A stretch of DNA of 64,000 nt from Legionella sp. PC1000 (GCF_014109805.1 NZ_CP059400.1:2760001-2824000), one strand, 5' to 3'. Positions 23,596 through 34,188 are shown, counted from the first letter of the stretch. Program-made: numbers and translations. Notes: generated from the letters alone by a model not told the origin.

Positions 23596-26500
23596 TTAGA
23601 AAAATATGTGGTGATGATGGTGATGATGGTCAGGTATTGATCTACTCTGATATGACGCTTCATGGGTAGTACGCCCTTTGAGTAATGAATCAACCTTTCT
23701 CTTGAAAAAACCCACCTTGTTCACAAGACTCTGATAACTCTGACTAATATCCTCAATGCGTTCAGCCATGCGAATGGTATTTGCCACCTGGGATTTGACT
23801 TTGTGATGGATGGCTTCACTGGCATTAACCTGTTTTAACACATCCATTAGTTCTTCAGTCGATAATTCTTTTTGGAAATCTCGTAATGCCAAAAGTCCTT
23901 TACGTACTCGCATTAAATAGCTGGTCGGCTCCCCCGCTTTAAGCGCTATTCGGATATGCTTTGTTAACAGAAGATCAAAGCTGGTATTAAACAACTTGTT
24001 TTTTATAGCCGCTTGAGGGATATCGGACAGGACGTTCGCCAATTGCTTTAACTCCACCTCATTGGGAGGTTGCAAAGACATTTCACCAAAATCATACAAT
24101 CCCAGCTGATGGTTCTGATGGCGCAATTGATTACCATGGCGGTCGGAATCAAAACACTCCCCCTGAAGAATGTTAATGAGCTCCACCGTGATGATTGCTT
24201 TAGCAATGGCTCGGCGAATTTCGTTGTCCTCTGGAGTTTGGTTAGGAAGCTCATTAAATTCGGTTCCATAAATACGTTCGATGAACCGATAGCCTTCCCC
24301 ACTTTTAATCAAATGAGCCGGATTCATGGCAAAAGTATGTGATTTACCATCAACGTTCACTGTGATGGAACGGGCGTATAGCTCGGCTGCAATCTGGTTT
24401 TGCTGTTCACTTAACTTCCTGTCCATTTCAATTTTCGATAGTTCTTTGGCTTCACTGATAATCGATAAAATACTCTCCCGAATGGGTGTCATATCGACGT
24501 GCGAACAAGACTCAATGGTTTTTTGCAAATGCATAAAACCTTCTTGCGCATTTTTTGCTGCATTTTCACGCAGCATCAATAGCACCACGTCCTGTCCATT
24601 TTCTAACTCTGCTTCCAGTGCTAAGTTATAAGAGGCTGAGCCTAAAAGGGCACCGACACGTTTAATCATTTTGCGATCGTCACGAGAAACCACTTCGCGC
24701 AGGAGCCGCCACAATTGCCAACGATGGGGTGGGTTCGCTCGTCCCTTCAAGTGATCCAGATCGCGGCGAATATGCTCAGGTGTATTCGGATGACTATGCA
24801 CTGCCTGAGCCAGTTTGACATAGGCAGGTCCCATGTGTTCACATAACATGGCTAATTTTTTACCCGCACTCGGTGATTGCCCAGCCCCATTCGACTGATT
24901 GGTGGCTACTAACATTCCTGCTAACAAATGGCTGCGAATGTATTTATCCGCTGTGTCCAGATAAGCTTTCAACAAGGCGTAAGCAAAATTTTCCTCTTTA
25001 TCTGTTTCGGCATGCGGGAATAATTTATGAGCAACGTAGGAAAAGGCCTCTTCGTAGGCATCTTCCATCTCATCAGCGGTTTTTACTTTATTGGCAGGAA
25101 TAAGCAAGTGATCCACAATAACCGCTCGCTCTTCCAGGCTCACATCCCAGAACTGCGCGTAAAAAGTTCTTAACATTAACGCAATAGTTCCTGGCTTTTC
25201 TTTTTCAATTTCTGCCAAATTCTCACTGTAGCCTAACAGTTTTGCCAGCTGGTTTATTTTATTATGGCTTAATAAATAACTGGAAAATTTATCTGTGGTT
25301 TGACGACTGATAGGAGAAGAAATAAATTCCAGAAATTCCTTTATGTCGTTCTTGTCTTCACTTAGTTTCCGTGAAGCTGCGGCCAGGCTACTAATAGAAA
25401 AATCGATCTTTTCCTGTTGATGAGTCGGTAAATATTTATCAGGCTCTAACAAAATGCCTAAATGTTCAGTTACTTCCCACTGAGATTCGATTGCATTGGC
25501 CAATCGCGAAAGCATTAATGTGACATCTCGTTGTGACATATTTTTATACAGACGATTAATCACGGCAATCATCTTTTCTTTATATTCCTGAGATTGGTCA
25601 TCCTGACCATATTTTTCTCTTAGGTCTTTGACTAACTGCTCAATGGCTTCATTACGCAGAGAAATATAGCTAATCGGGAGACTGATCGCATTCTCTACGA
25701 AGAGAAGCTCTTCCAATGCTTGGATACGCTCATCGCGGTCTGAAATCCCTTTTATCCGTTCGATAACCAGTTGAGCAAAATGCTCTTGCACTTCGGTAGA
25801 AGGAAATATCAGTTGTGAATCAAACACACGATAGATAAGGATTAAATCATTCGGTGTTAAATGATTTGTTCCATTAACGTCTTGAGGTAAATACCAGAGG
25901 AATGATTTAAATATGTCAGCACGATCAACAGGATTGTGCACAAACTGAATGGCAAGTTTCAGTAAGGCTATTGTCTCTTGGGTTAATACCTTATAATTTC
26001 CATATTGTTTGATATGTTCCTTAAAAAAGCCAGGTGCAATAGAATATCTCCGCCCCCAATCATCATCTATTTTAATAGTTAAAGGGAGTAACTGTTCCAA
26101 ACAATCAAGACTGAGTGATTCAAAAGGCAAGCGAAAAATCTGAATAAATGCCTGCGGCGGAATTTCATGAAAATACATTGAGATAGTATCAAGTAATTTC
26201 AGTTGTTCTTCCGTGGTAAATAAATCAAATTTTTTGTCCTGAAACTGCTGATTAATAAAAAATTGAACATAGGGAGTGTTATAATGTAATGTCGATTTCA
26301 TTTCATTAGAAACCTGTTGCAAGTGCTCCAGATCTCGTTTATCTTCTCGTCCCAGGAAAAAGCTTTTCACAACGGCTTTCTCTTCTGGAGTCCCATTCAT
26401 GGCTATATTGGTAAATTCAGCAAGCAAAAATTGAATGGCCAGGTTGTCAATATTGCGAGTCTCATATTCTGAAGGTTTGACTAATACAGGCCAATTCAAA

Positions 26501-29169
26501 TCATAATACTGCTTGAATTTATTTTCAAAAGAGTCCTCACTAAAAAACATCTCGCAGTTGACGTTAAATTTCTGAAGCACATTCTCAGATAAAAATGTCA
26601 ATATAACTTCAGAGTAATTATTACTGCCATATGCGGCAAACTGTTGAGGCAATTGAGTAATCGGTTTGTATTCACGATAATTAAGGGCGAAAGACAATAG
26701 TCTTTTTTCAGGAAATAAAAGCCATAAGTTTTGATCGCGAGTCACGCCAAGGCGCCATAATGTCTCAGCAATAATTGAGCTCTCATCTTTTTGTGCCCAT
26801 TCAAGATGACTCGACCAGGGCACCTCAGTCACATTATCCTGCGGTACAAAAGTATTCCACTCAATGTGTTCACCAATAATTGAACCAAAAAATCGCTCGT
26901 TTCCGACAGGCATGCGCTGATGCACTTTCTCAAATTGATAGGTATGGACTCTTGCCCGACCATGCGAATAGTCAAGATGACCTATGTATTTTTCTTGCAA
27001 CCCCTTTAGTGCCTCCGCTGCCTCTTTCGCTTCCTCAAAGTTTTTTGCTTTAACGAACGCATCAAATGCATTGTTTATGACCTTGAAAACTCCAAGTGAG
27101 GGTACCCGGACGTTATCATCTAAATAATTTTGACTCGTGAAAGGTTGATGAATAAGAGCCAGATAAACACGTTCAAAGGCTGGGATTCGCAACTCAAAAG
27201 CTCGTTCAATCAATTCTTCCGCTGCTTTTTTCACTTCCTCATCGTTCAAGTTAATATCCATCGCATACAAAATCCGACAGAAATCCCTGACCTTAATTCC
27301 AATACTATAGGTTACTTCATAAGGTAATAATTCAACCGTTAGCTCTGCTAATTTTGACTCTAAAAATTTGAGTTTTGCTACGGTATTCTCACACGCATCA
27401 CATTCTTTTTTAAAGAAAATTTCTCGGCTAATCGGAGCAACAGCTTTTAAAATGGTATTTGGTAAAGACGTTTGTTGTTTTTCATCGCGTTCATTTTCTT
27501 TGATGGCCAACCAGGTTAACAAATTTTTTATACGTTGATGGTAATCGGCCAAGGCCCCTTGTCGATAATCACGAACCAAATAAGAGCGATTGACATGACT
27601 AACATCCCATTTATGTTGCTCTTGAAAGTTGATGCTTTTTCTTAAGTAACTAATACCTGCTGGTATATTATGGCATTGTTCAATCGTTAATTTATCGAGT
27701 TTGAATTGCTCACTGGCTGAAATCTCATAATAAATTCCAACACCTTCGTGTTTCATGTAAAGTAACTCATTGGCTAAAGCGAACTCTAACTCTTCAACCG
27801 TATAAACACCATCTCGCATTTGCTTAAGAAAATCGCTGTGAATGACAATCGCGGGTTTAGTGAATCCGGCCAGCGAATTAACTAATTTATCGCCCGTAGT
27901 TGTAATAAAAATTTCAATGGGTTCTTTGAAATTATCGGGACGTAATTGATTAACCAATTCAGTAAGGAAGGCTTTCGTATCTTCGAATCCTGCTTCATCC
28001 AACGAATGCAACTGATGTTCTTCCATAAGCATTTGTCTTCGTTTTTCTATGTCGCCGTTCCCTGTCATCTGATAATATTTGTTCGCGTCTCGCATCTTAG
28101 TACGTAGATCATAATCAGCATCCGTAAATTGGATGGATTCCCAGGTTGCCCCTTCCGGGTAAGAAATATAAAAATAAGGTAAGGAATGATAATCCTCTGT
28201 AAAACAGGCTATCCCATTCCATGGGTCTAAAAGGATCCCCCCCCATTGACTGATGTCATTGAGAGGGCTATCGGGATTACGGCCAATGACCAAAAACGTG
28301 TGGCCATCTGCCGGATTACCATTATCATCAAAGTACTCAATACTAATTTTCTCAACGATGGTATTACTATCAATTAAATATTCATCATATAATCTTTTAA
28401 GAGCAATGACGGTATGTTCATCACAAAAACCCGTACTGATTTCCGGTTTATCAAAATATTCTGCTTTTGCAAATATATTTGATTTTTGGATTGTTTCTAT
28501 AACCTTTTTATCACCCCCTCTTTGAAAAAGCAGAGCATTTTCTCGCTTAAATTGCTTTTGAAAGGAATCTCGATGTTCAACCAATTCAAGGTTTTTTTTA
28601 AACCGATAAGCTAATTCTTTATCGGTAATCGTTAATTCCTCTCCCTGGCACAAAATGTGGATGAACTGATCGGCATGTTTTTCAAGATATCCATCCATTT
28701 CAGTGACGTTAATGACGCTGCTTCCTCTTCCCAGCAGTTTTTGGGCTCTTGCAATTTTTTCACATAAAATCGAAGATTGTTTGAAGATAATTTGCTTGAA
28801 ACTTTGCTTCTGATTATTGTTTAGATTGTGCGGCGATTTTACCTGCTTATCGAGACAAAATTCCTTGAAACTCTCGTTAATGAACTCAAAAATATAGTAC
28901 TCGATTTGCTTTTGTTTTACATAGTTTTCATACTCTTCATACTTCTTATCATGAGCATCAAGATATTCCATTTCGTATATACAAGATTCCAATTGCTCCT
29001 CTTCCGGGGTATTTGCCCTTCTGGCCTGTTCATACGCTTTTATTTTGCTGCGCTCAATCTGTTCAAACTCTTCATATCGATTCGCTGCCAAAGGAATTTT
29101 TTGATTAATTGAATCTTTAATCTCAATACATTTTTTTAATAATTTGGTTCTCTGTTCTTTATCTTTCAT
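23596..29169 (-). CDS. 1857-aa multidomain protein: papain-like, M48-like and UbiB/ADCK-like segments
   Basis: A giant protein with a helical, charged N-terminus (1-230). A possible cysteine-peptidase core follows: C249 in TGFCDEHTVIAL, H290 in DGHTFLVIGR and D315 in LLDPWNG, in the order and context of papain-like triads. Near 420-480 a segment resembles M48 peptidases (PAIVIHSDFL, EELEFALANELLYMKH), but the HExxH is replaced by NELLY, so zinc binding is lost. Residues ~600-1400 are helical. From ~1440 there is an ABC1/UbiB pattern: GPAYVKLAQ, the loop GSASYNLALEAEL, SDRHGNQ near 1676 and YDFGEM near 1691; the lysine of the VAVK strand is replaced. The C-terminus has seven consecutive histidines. 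No signal peptide. Probably a secreted effector; activities are untested. Confidence 0.75.
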   Translation of the reverse strand: MKDKEQRTKLLKKCIEIKDSINQKIPLAANRYEEFEQIERSKIKAYEQARRANTPEEEQLESCIYEMEYLDAHDKKYEEYENYVKQKQIEYYIFEFINESFKEFCLDKQVKSPHNLNNNQKQSFKQIIFKQSSILCEKIARAQKLLGRGSSVINVTEMDGYLEKHADQFIHILCQGEELTITDKELAYRFKKNLELVEHRDSFQKQFKRENALLFQRGGDKKVIETIQKSNIFAKAEYFDKPEISTGFCDEHTVIALKRLYDEYLIDSNTIVEKISIEYFDDNGNPADGHTFLVIGRNPDSPLNDISQWGGILLDPWNGIACFTEDYHSLPYFYISYPEGATWESIQFTDADYDLRTKMRDANKYYQMTGNGDIEKRRQMLMEEHQLHSLDEAGFEDTKAFLTELVNQLRPDNFKEPIEIFITTTGDKLVNSLAGFTKPAIVIHSDFLKQMRDGVYTVEELEFALANELLYMKHEGVGIYYEISASEQFKLDKLTIEQCHNIPAGISYLRKSINFQEQHKWDVSHVNRSYLVRDYRQGALADYHQRIKNLLTWLAIKENERDEKQQTSLPNTILKAVAPISREIFFKKECDACENTVAKLKFLESKLAELTVELLPYEVTYSIGIKVRDFCRILYAMDINLNDEEVKKAAEELIERAFELRIPAFERVYLALIHQPFTSQNYLDDNVRVPSLGVFKVINNAFDAFVKAKNFEEAKEAAEALKGLQEKYIGHLDYSHGRARVHTYQFEKVHQRMPVGNERFFGSIIGEHIEWNTFVPQDNVTEVPWSSHLEWAQKDESSIIAETLWRLGVTRDQNLWLLFPEKRLLSFALNYREYKPITQLPQQFAAYGSNNYSEVILTFLSENVLQKFNVNCEMFFSEDSFENKFKQYYDLNWPVLVKPSEYETRNIDNLAIQFLLAEFTNIAMNGTPEEKAVVKSFFLGREDKRDLEHLQQVSNEMKSTLHYNTPYVQFFINQQFQDKKFDLFTTEEQLKLLDTISMYFHEIPPQAFIQIFRLPFESLSLDCLEQLLPLTIKIDDDWGRRYSIAPGFFKEHIKQYGNYKVLTQETIALLKLAIQFVHNPVDRADIFKSFLWYLPQDVNGTNHLTPNDLILIYRVFDSQLIFPSTEVQEHFAQLVIERIKGISDRDERIQALEELLFVENAISLPISYISLRNEAIEQLVKDLREKYGQDDQSQEYKEKMIAVINRLYKNMSQRDVTLMLSRLANAIESQWEVTEHLGILLEPDKYLPTHQQEKIDFSISSLAAASRKLSEDKNDIKEFLEFISSPISRQTTDKFSSYLLSHNKINQLAKLLGYSENLAEIEKEKPGTIALMLRTFYAQFWDVSLEERAVIVDHLLIPANKVKTADEMEDAYEEAFSYVAHKLFPHAETDKEENFAYALLKAYLDTADKYIRSHLLAGMLVATNQSNGAGQSPSAGKKLAMLCEHMGPAYVKLAQAVHSHPNTPEHIRRDLDHLKGRANPPHRWQLWRLLREVVSRDDRKMIKRVGALLGSASYNLALEAELENGQDVVLLMLRENAAKNAQEGFMHLQKTIESCSHVDMTPIRESILSIISEAKELSKIEMDRKLSEQQNQIAAELYARSITVNVDGKSHTFAMNPAHLIKSGEGYRFIERIYGTEFNELPNQTPEDNEIRRAIAKAIITVELINILQGECFDSDRHGNQLRHQNHQLGLYDFGEMSLQPPNEVELKQLANVLSDIPQAAIKNKLFNTSFDLLLTKHIRIALKAGEPTSYLMRVRKGLLALRDFQKELSTEELMDVLKQVNASEAIHHKVKSQVANTIRMAERIEDISQSYQSLVNKVGFFKRKVDSLLKGRTTHEASYQSRSIPDHHHHHHHIFF

Positions 29170-29540
29170 ATGAATCTCGTTAATAGTCAGTTTACAAACA
29201 AGTAACTTGTTAAAATTTGAGTACTTCGTGTATAAATAAAAACTATTAATCGAATATTAAGAAAATATTAAGACCCATATAAAGGTATCGTTCGCCTTTT
29301 ACACTACGTTGCATTTTCATCTTATCAACCTAACTTACTGTATGTTTGAATCTTTTTGCTACGATATGGATACAGTTGTTATTTTTATCTTCAATAATGA
29401 GAGAACGTTACACGCTATATGAAAAAATTGACTTTGCAGAAACAGCGACCTCTTTAAAAAGATCACTAGCTATGCTGTCTTAGGTAATGTACGTGACTCT
29501 CAACAGAATAGATTCCAGTTGAGACTTAGCTAATCTCAGA
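29170..29540. other. intergenic region upstream of the 1857-aa gene
   Basis: About 370 nt of AT-rich sequence with no gene-like frame. It should contain the promoter of the large minus-strand gene, but no confident -35/-10 pair was identified. Confidence 0.4.
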
Positions 29541-29801
29541 CTAGAGAAAAGAGTTGAACGTTTGGGGGTCAGGAGGAGTTGTAGCTATTCTAACGATGTC
29601 AATAACTCCCGAAGGTGGAAATTGAAATAAATTTCTTCCTCGAGAAGAAAGAGTAATGCTGTTATCTGTGTTTCGCTCATTCATTTTTCTATTTGGAGCT
29701 TCAATTTGTGGCTTCTTACTAATAACTAGCTCAGGATTAGCGGTACTAATTCCTAAGTTGTTGGAAGCTGGATTTAAAGCCTGGAAAAATAAAACAATCA
29801 T
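29541..29801 (-). CDS. possible small protein, 86 aa
   Basis: An open frame of 86 codons from an ATG at 29801, starting MIVLFFQALNPASNNLG. It has a short hydrophobic start and then a polar, proline-containing remainder ending PPDPQTFNSFL. The frame is open 59 codons further upstream, but that part is unconvincing. No ribosome site is evident and no family is recognised. It may be a genuine small gene or chance; the compositional change after the hydrophobic start is the only argument for it. Confidence 0.25.
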   Translation of the reverse strand: MIVLFFQALNPASNNLGISTANPELVISKKPQIEAPNRKMNERNTDNSITLSSRGRNLFQFPPSGVIDIVRIATTPPDPQTFNSFL

Positions 29802-30061
29802 GTAAAAAACATTTTTGCGAACACATTGTTGAATTATTACACAATGAGAATAATTTAACAATAGGAGAAAGAACTTTTTTAAATTTTTTAAACCGTGCCT
29901 GGAGGCCCACCGAGTTGTTGACAGAATCAATGTGTTTAGAAACTTATCATTCACTATAATATAATTTCCAGTTTCCAATTTGGAAATCGGAAACTATTGA
30001 TGTATGTAATCAACTCATAAATTCAATACGGATGATGTTTTTATTCAAGGGCTCTCATTTT

Positions 30062-31819
30062 TTAAATAAAACTATGTCCGCTTTGAGCGTTCCATAGTGT
30101 ATTATAAAAACCGCCAGCCTCAATAAGCTGTTTATGGTTACCCATTTCGATAATTTTACCATTGTCCATAACTAGTATTTTATCCATAGACAAAATAGTT
30201 GATAATCTATGTGCTACTACGATGACCGTACGATTACTCATAGCAATGTGTAATGATTCTTGGATTAGCTTTTCTGTTAGAGAATCCAGTGAACTAGTGG
30301 CTTCATCTAATATCAAAATAGGCGCATCTTTTAAAATAGCTCTTGCAATAGCAATTCTTTGACATTGTCCGCCGGATAATTTAATCCCTCTTTCTCCAAC
30401 AGGGGTGTCATATCCTTGCGGTAAGTTGAGAATAAATTCATGGGCATGAGCTTTTTTAGAAGCATTAATAACATCCTCATAACTGGCGCCAATTCTGCCA
30501 TACAGTATGTTTTCATAAACAGTTCGATGAAACAAACTAGGGTGTTGAGGTATAAACGCTATGTTTTCTCGTAAGCTTTGTTTGTTTATCGTGCTAATAT
30601 CCTGTTGATCTATTAATATTTTTCCGTTTTGGACATCATATAGACACATGATTAGTTGAACCAGCGTACTTTTTCCGGCTCCACTGTAACCAACCAAACC
30701 GACTTTAGAGCCTCCCGGTATATGTGTGCTTAAGTCTTTAATAATATCTACAGATTTATATTTAAAACTAATATGATCAATGAGGATTTCACCCTGAGTA
30801 ATGTTAAGAGACGGAGCTCCTGGGTTTGGTTTTTGATAATGCTCTGTAAAAATCGTATCAATGGCTTGTTGACATTGTCCTGCTTGTTCACCCACAACCA
30901 ATAAGCTCTCAGTAAGAAACCAGATCTGATCAATCACTGTAATTGCTAATATAAAGATAAATACAAAATCCCCAACAGAAATTGTTCCTTTATTCCCAAG
31001 AAAAAGCAGTAACAGTATTGAAGCCCCTTGTAAAATCCAGGCAAACCCACCAAGTAATGACGCATTGAGCATATTTTTAAATTGCATGGATTGATCGTGT
31101 TTCACAGCACTGGCTGTTGTTTTTTCTAAATATTGCGCTTCGTAGTTTTCTCTGGCAAATAAAAGCATGTTGACCACGTTGGAAAAACAATCAACAATGT
31201 TTCCTATATTTTTTGCTCGTGCTTCAGCATAGGCTTTGGCATAAGGTTTAATGCTGTATGAACAATAATATGCAGTGGCAATAAACACGATTGAGATAAG
31301 GAAAAAAATCAAGCTGAAATAGGGACTAACCAAACTCACCATAGCGATAGAAAGAATAATGGTTAAACCTTGCCTGGATATATTAAACCAAGTATTAACA
31401 ATATTCTGGATGTTACTTGCTAAATCAGAAATTTTAGCAGAAATTGAACCACTTAAATGATCTTGAAAAAAAACGTATGACTGCTCTCTTAAATATGCAG
31501 TGGTTACAGTAATGATGTCCGCTTTTATTTTGGGTAGTGACCGCAAAACGATATAATTATAAAGACGCCATATAAAAGTTATTACAAATCCCAAGATAAT
31601 AAGCAATAACGCAGGTCTTAAACTCACATCAAGAAATTGTTTCGTTTCGGCATGAGCGACTGCATCCAAAAGAATTTTTAAAACATAGGGCTGTAACACA
31701 TTATGGATAGATGAATAAATGCCCACAAGCAACATAGCAAAAAACCACCAACGATAAGGAATTGCTATTTCGAAGAAAAAACTACGAAAATTTTGTGGTC
31801 TATTTACTTTTTTTGACAT
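30062..31819 (-). CDS. ABC exporter, fused permease and ATPase (MsbA/MDR type)
   Basis: A 585-aa half-transporter. Residues ~15-310 contain six membrane helices (type IV exporter fold, starting PYRWWFFAMLLVGIYSS). The nucleotide-binding domain at ~340-575 has the Walker A GYSGAGKSTL, a Q-loop in FIPQHPSLF, signature LSGGQCQRIAIARA, Walker B ILILDEATSSLD with the catalytic glutamate, and the H-loop VVAHRLST. It would act as a homodimer exporting lipid, peptide or drug. AGGA sits 5-6 nt before the ATG. No partner gene is adjacent, so the substrate is unknown. It is the last gene before the second tRNA-Arg fragment. Confidence 0.93.
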   Translation of the reverse strand: MSKKVNRPQNFRSFFFEIAIPYRWWFFAMLLVGIYSSIHNVLQPYVLKILLDAVAHAETKQFLDVSLRPALLLIILGFVITFIWRLYNYIVLRSLPKIKADIITVTTAYLREQSYVFFQDHLSGSISAKISDLASNIQNIVNTWFNISRQGLTIILSIAMVSLVSPYFSLIFFLISIVFIATAYYCSYSIKPYAKAYAEARAKNIGNIVDCFSNVVNMLLFARENYEAQYLEKTTASAVKHDQSMQFKNMLNASLLGGFAWILQGASILLLLFLGNKGTISVGDFVFIFILAITVIDQIWFLTESLLVVGEQAGQCQQAIDTIFTEHYQKPNPGAPSLNITQGEILIDHISFKYKSVDIIKDLSTHIPGGSKVGLVGYSGAGKSTLVQLIMCLYDVQNGKILIDQQDISTINKQSLRENIAFIPQHPSLFHRTVYENILYGRIGASYEDVINASKKAHAHEFILNLPQGYDTPVGERGIKLSGGQCQRIAIARAILKDAPILILDEATSSLDSLTEKLIQESLHIAMSNRTVIVVAHRLSTILSMDKILVMDNGKIIEMGNHKQLIEAGGFYNTLWNAQSGHSFI

Positions 31820-32599
31820 TAAAATCCTATTTAAATCTTTATCTTAAGCACTGAATGAGGAAAAGTTATAGAAATTTGTTGTAGTATAGCAGTTCCTAAT
31901 CAGAAGATTTAAGACATTATGAAATGAATGTGTGCGTTTAATTTTTCTAATTTCTTATCCTTATTTCTCAACTGTGGCGGCACTACGCTGTAATAGGCAG
32001 TTTTAGACTATTCCCGATGAATTTGACGCTTCACAATATATTGATTTATAACGAATTTAAAACTAGACCATAAGGCTTCGAACCAAGGTTTCGGGAGTTC
32101 GAGTCCCTCCGAGCACCATTAAATTTCCGATTATTATATTGCATTAATTTCACACCATGTTGAGTCTGTGCGCATAGTGCAAAACCATTTCATACATCAG
32201 TCTGCAATAGAATTATATAATTTTATATTCTTCATCAATTCCACTCCTAAAATTTAATTCTCATTAATTAATACTTGCTTTTTATAACACAATATGAATA
32301 ATAAATGACTTACTGCGCTTAATGTGAACACAAAGCAAGGAGGGAAGACCCATAGCTATATAACCATTTTTCAAAAGTAAATAGGACATTTCCTCATAAA
32401 AATAGGTCATTCTGTCAGAAAAAAAGACGGAAATTGTAAATAGCCACTATTTATTAAATCAAATATCGGGTAGTACTCAGCAATCTAACTTTTACATGCA
32501 GTGAAATAGCATGTAAATTATGACAATGATATTTTACTGATACTGTGACAGGTAAGCTCATCTTCCCGATTTATCATTTTATAATTGGGAAGAACTAAT
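31820..32599. other. long intergenic region containing tRNA-Arg fragment 2
   Basis: 780 nt without a convincing gene. The only recognisable item is the tRNA-Arg fragment at 32074-32118. Sequence on both sides is AT-rich and looks decayed; this is a module junction. Confidence 0.5.
32074..32118 (+). repeat. tRNA-Arg 3'-end fragment, copy 2 (att-like)
   Basis: 45 nt: GGCTTCGAACCAAGG, TTTCGGGAG, TTCGAGTCCCTCCGAGC and ACCA. It differs from the tRNA-Arg end at a few bases, with a 2-nt deletion before the terminal CCA. Same orientation as the intact gene. Confidence 0.85.
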
Positions 32600-33874
32600 A
32601 TGTACTCACATTTATTCGCAAATAAAAAAGAAACTAAAGTCAAGCAACTGAAACAAATCATCACACGCACAAGATTAGATTGGTCAGATTTTATATTGCT
32701 TACGACCTCACTATTAAAGCAGCTTATCGGCACTCAAATTCAAGATAAGTTATATGAAATTGAGCATCTATATCTGGATAATCGAAAAGAGGAAGCAATA
32801 CAAGCAATTTTGACTGTTTGCCAGACTGAGACTTCCATTTCTTATGATAAAGCGCTACTAAATGCGATTTGCACCCAGGCTAATCATTTAACCAATGATC
32901 CGATGAAATTAGAGAGTCGTCGATATTTTGAAACAAAATTTTCTTTAAATATTTGGCAATCACTTGAGCAAGAGGAATTTTCTACCTTAACAAAACTATC
33001 TGCTCTCGTTCATGATATCGATCCGACAATTGATATTCCGAAGAGAGTTAATACATTAAAAGAGGCTGAAATTGTCATTGGTAGAATGGAACAAATTTGG
33101 GGAACAAAAGAGATCCAAGATCAAATGCGGACAATAATGAGTTCTGGATTATTTCAACGTAAAGACCGTGGGACTACTCGTATTGACGAAGAAAACGATA
33201 TAATTGGAAGTTCTAATTTAGGGATAATGCATTCCTCAGCGCCTAATCCAGACAATGCATTTCCAATCGTCAGGTTCAATCGACATCCTGATGTTAATCT
33301 TATTAAACCTAATCATAAAAATGGATATTCCGCCACAAATACCCATGTGCCTTTCGTCTGCTCCTTATCCGGGCATACGGGTGTTTTGTTATTAACAATA
33401 CGGCGTTTTCTTGATAAATACCGAAATGATGATCAAGAAGTAAAGGAAAAAGACATCAAAAATCTCATAAAGATATTTTTTTCATTCACATGTAAGTCAG
33501 GGTTTCATAGTTATGGGGAAATATTTACTGTGTTACGTGATCCTGAAGTACAGAAAATGGCACTCTCCAATTATATCATTCCTTCCAAACTTTCTTTCCA
33601 AGAACAATGCTTACATAATACATATCAATTAGCATGTGATTATGCGTACCAGTTACAAATCAAAAAAACGATTAATCATGAGATTAGCACCACCCCTAAC
33701 CTTCCATCAGAACAGTCGCGTTGGTCATCCATACAACAAAATATCCATGAATCTCATATTAGGAGTAAAATGACAGGTCATTGCCAAAGTACGACCACGA
33801 CTGTCCCATTAAAAAATACCTGTCATTCCGAGCATACCGAGGAATCTCCCGCAAAATGGCAAGTTCTGTGTTAG
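32600..33874 (+). CDS. hypothetical protein with repeat-derived C-terminus, effector-like
   Basis: A 424-aa protein from the ATG at 32600, with GGGAAG upstream (a TTG 15 nt earlier is less likely). Residues 1-180 are helical. The central part contains a histidine-rich motif region (ATNTHVPFVCSLSGHTGVLLL near 250-270), then KSGFHSYGEIFTVL. Histidines in THVPF and SGHTG could form a metal or catalytic site, but no family was recognised. The last ~18 residues (CHSEHTEESPAKWQVLC) are encoded by a dispersed repeat of the TGTCATTCCGAG...GAGGAATCTC type, so the original C-terminus seems to have been replaced. For a Dot/Icm substrate that would matter, because the export signal is C-terminal. Confidence 0.6.
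   Translation: MYSHLFANKKETKVKQLKQIITRTRLDWSDFILLTTSLLKQLIGTQIQDKLYEIEHLYLDNRKEEAIQAILTVCQTETSISYDKALLNAICTQANHLTNDPMKLESRRYFETKFSLNIWQSLEQEEFSTLTKLSALVHDIDPTIDIPKRVNTLKEAEIVIGRMEQIWGTKEIQDQMRTIMSSGLFQRKDRGTTRIDEENDIIGSSNLGIMHSSAPNPDNAFPIVRFNRHPDVNLIKPNHKNGYSATNTHVPFVCSLSGHTGVLLLTIRRFLDKYRNDDQEVKEKDIKNLIKIFFSFTCKSGFHSYGEIFTVLRDPEVQKMALSNYIIPSKLSFQEQCLHNTYQLACDYAYQLQIKKTINHEISTTPNLPSEQSRWSSIQQNIHESHIRSKMTGHCQSTTTTVPLKNTCHSEHTEESPAKWQVLC
33819..33852 (+). repeat. dispersed palindromic repeat inside a coding end
   Basis: CCTGTCATTCCGAGC / ACCGAGGAATCTCC, a short repeat type seen scattered in many bacterial genomes. In frame it encodes CHSEHTEES, a peptide often seen in spurious or repeat-extended proteins. 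Confidence 0.65.
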
Positions 33875-34188
33875 TAGTGCATTGGTTAAAAATTTTTTTC
33901 TCTTAAAAACACATAGGCACACGTCTTATCGCTTTTAAATTCACCTTTTCGGTACATTGTGTAGAAAATTCAGGGGTTTCACCAAAGGTTACAATCAGGG
34001 GAAGCTAACCTCTATCCCTCTGTATCCGCGTTTCAACCATAAAAAAATTTATGTCCATTATAAAAATATTAATGCATGAATTAATGTTCAATTAATATAT
34101 ATACTGCATAATATATTGCTCAGTAGATTATTTTTTTATCTATTAAAGCAATCTTAAGTTTCAATTAATGTCAATGTGAGTAAATATT
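33875..34188. other. intergenic region before the ART-like gene
   Basis: About 310 nt. The last 130 nt are very AT-rich and probably hold the promoter of the following gene. No gene seen. Confidence 0.4.

Noticed and set aside
32074..32118. tRNA fragments considered as real tRNA genes
   Set aside because: None of the six fragments has a 5' acceptor or D arm; only the 3' half is present.
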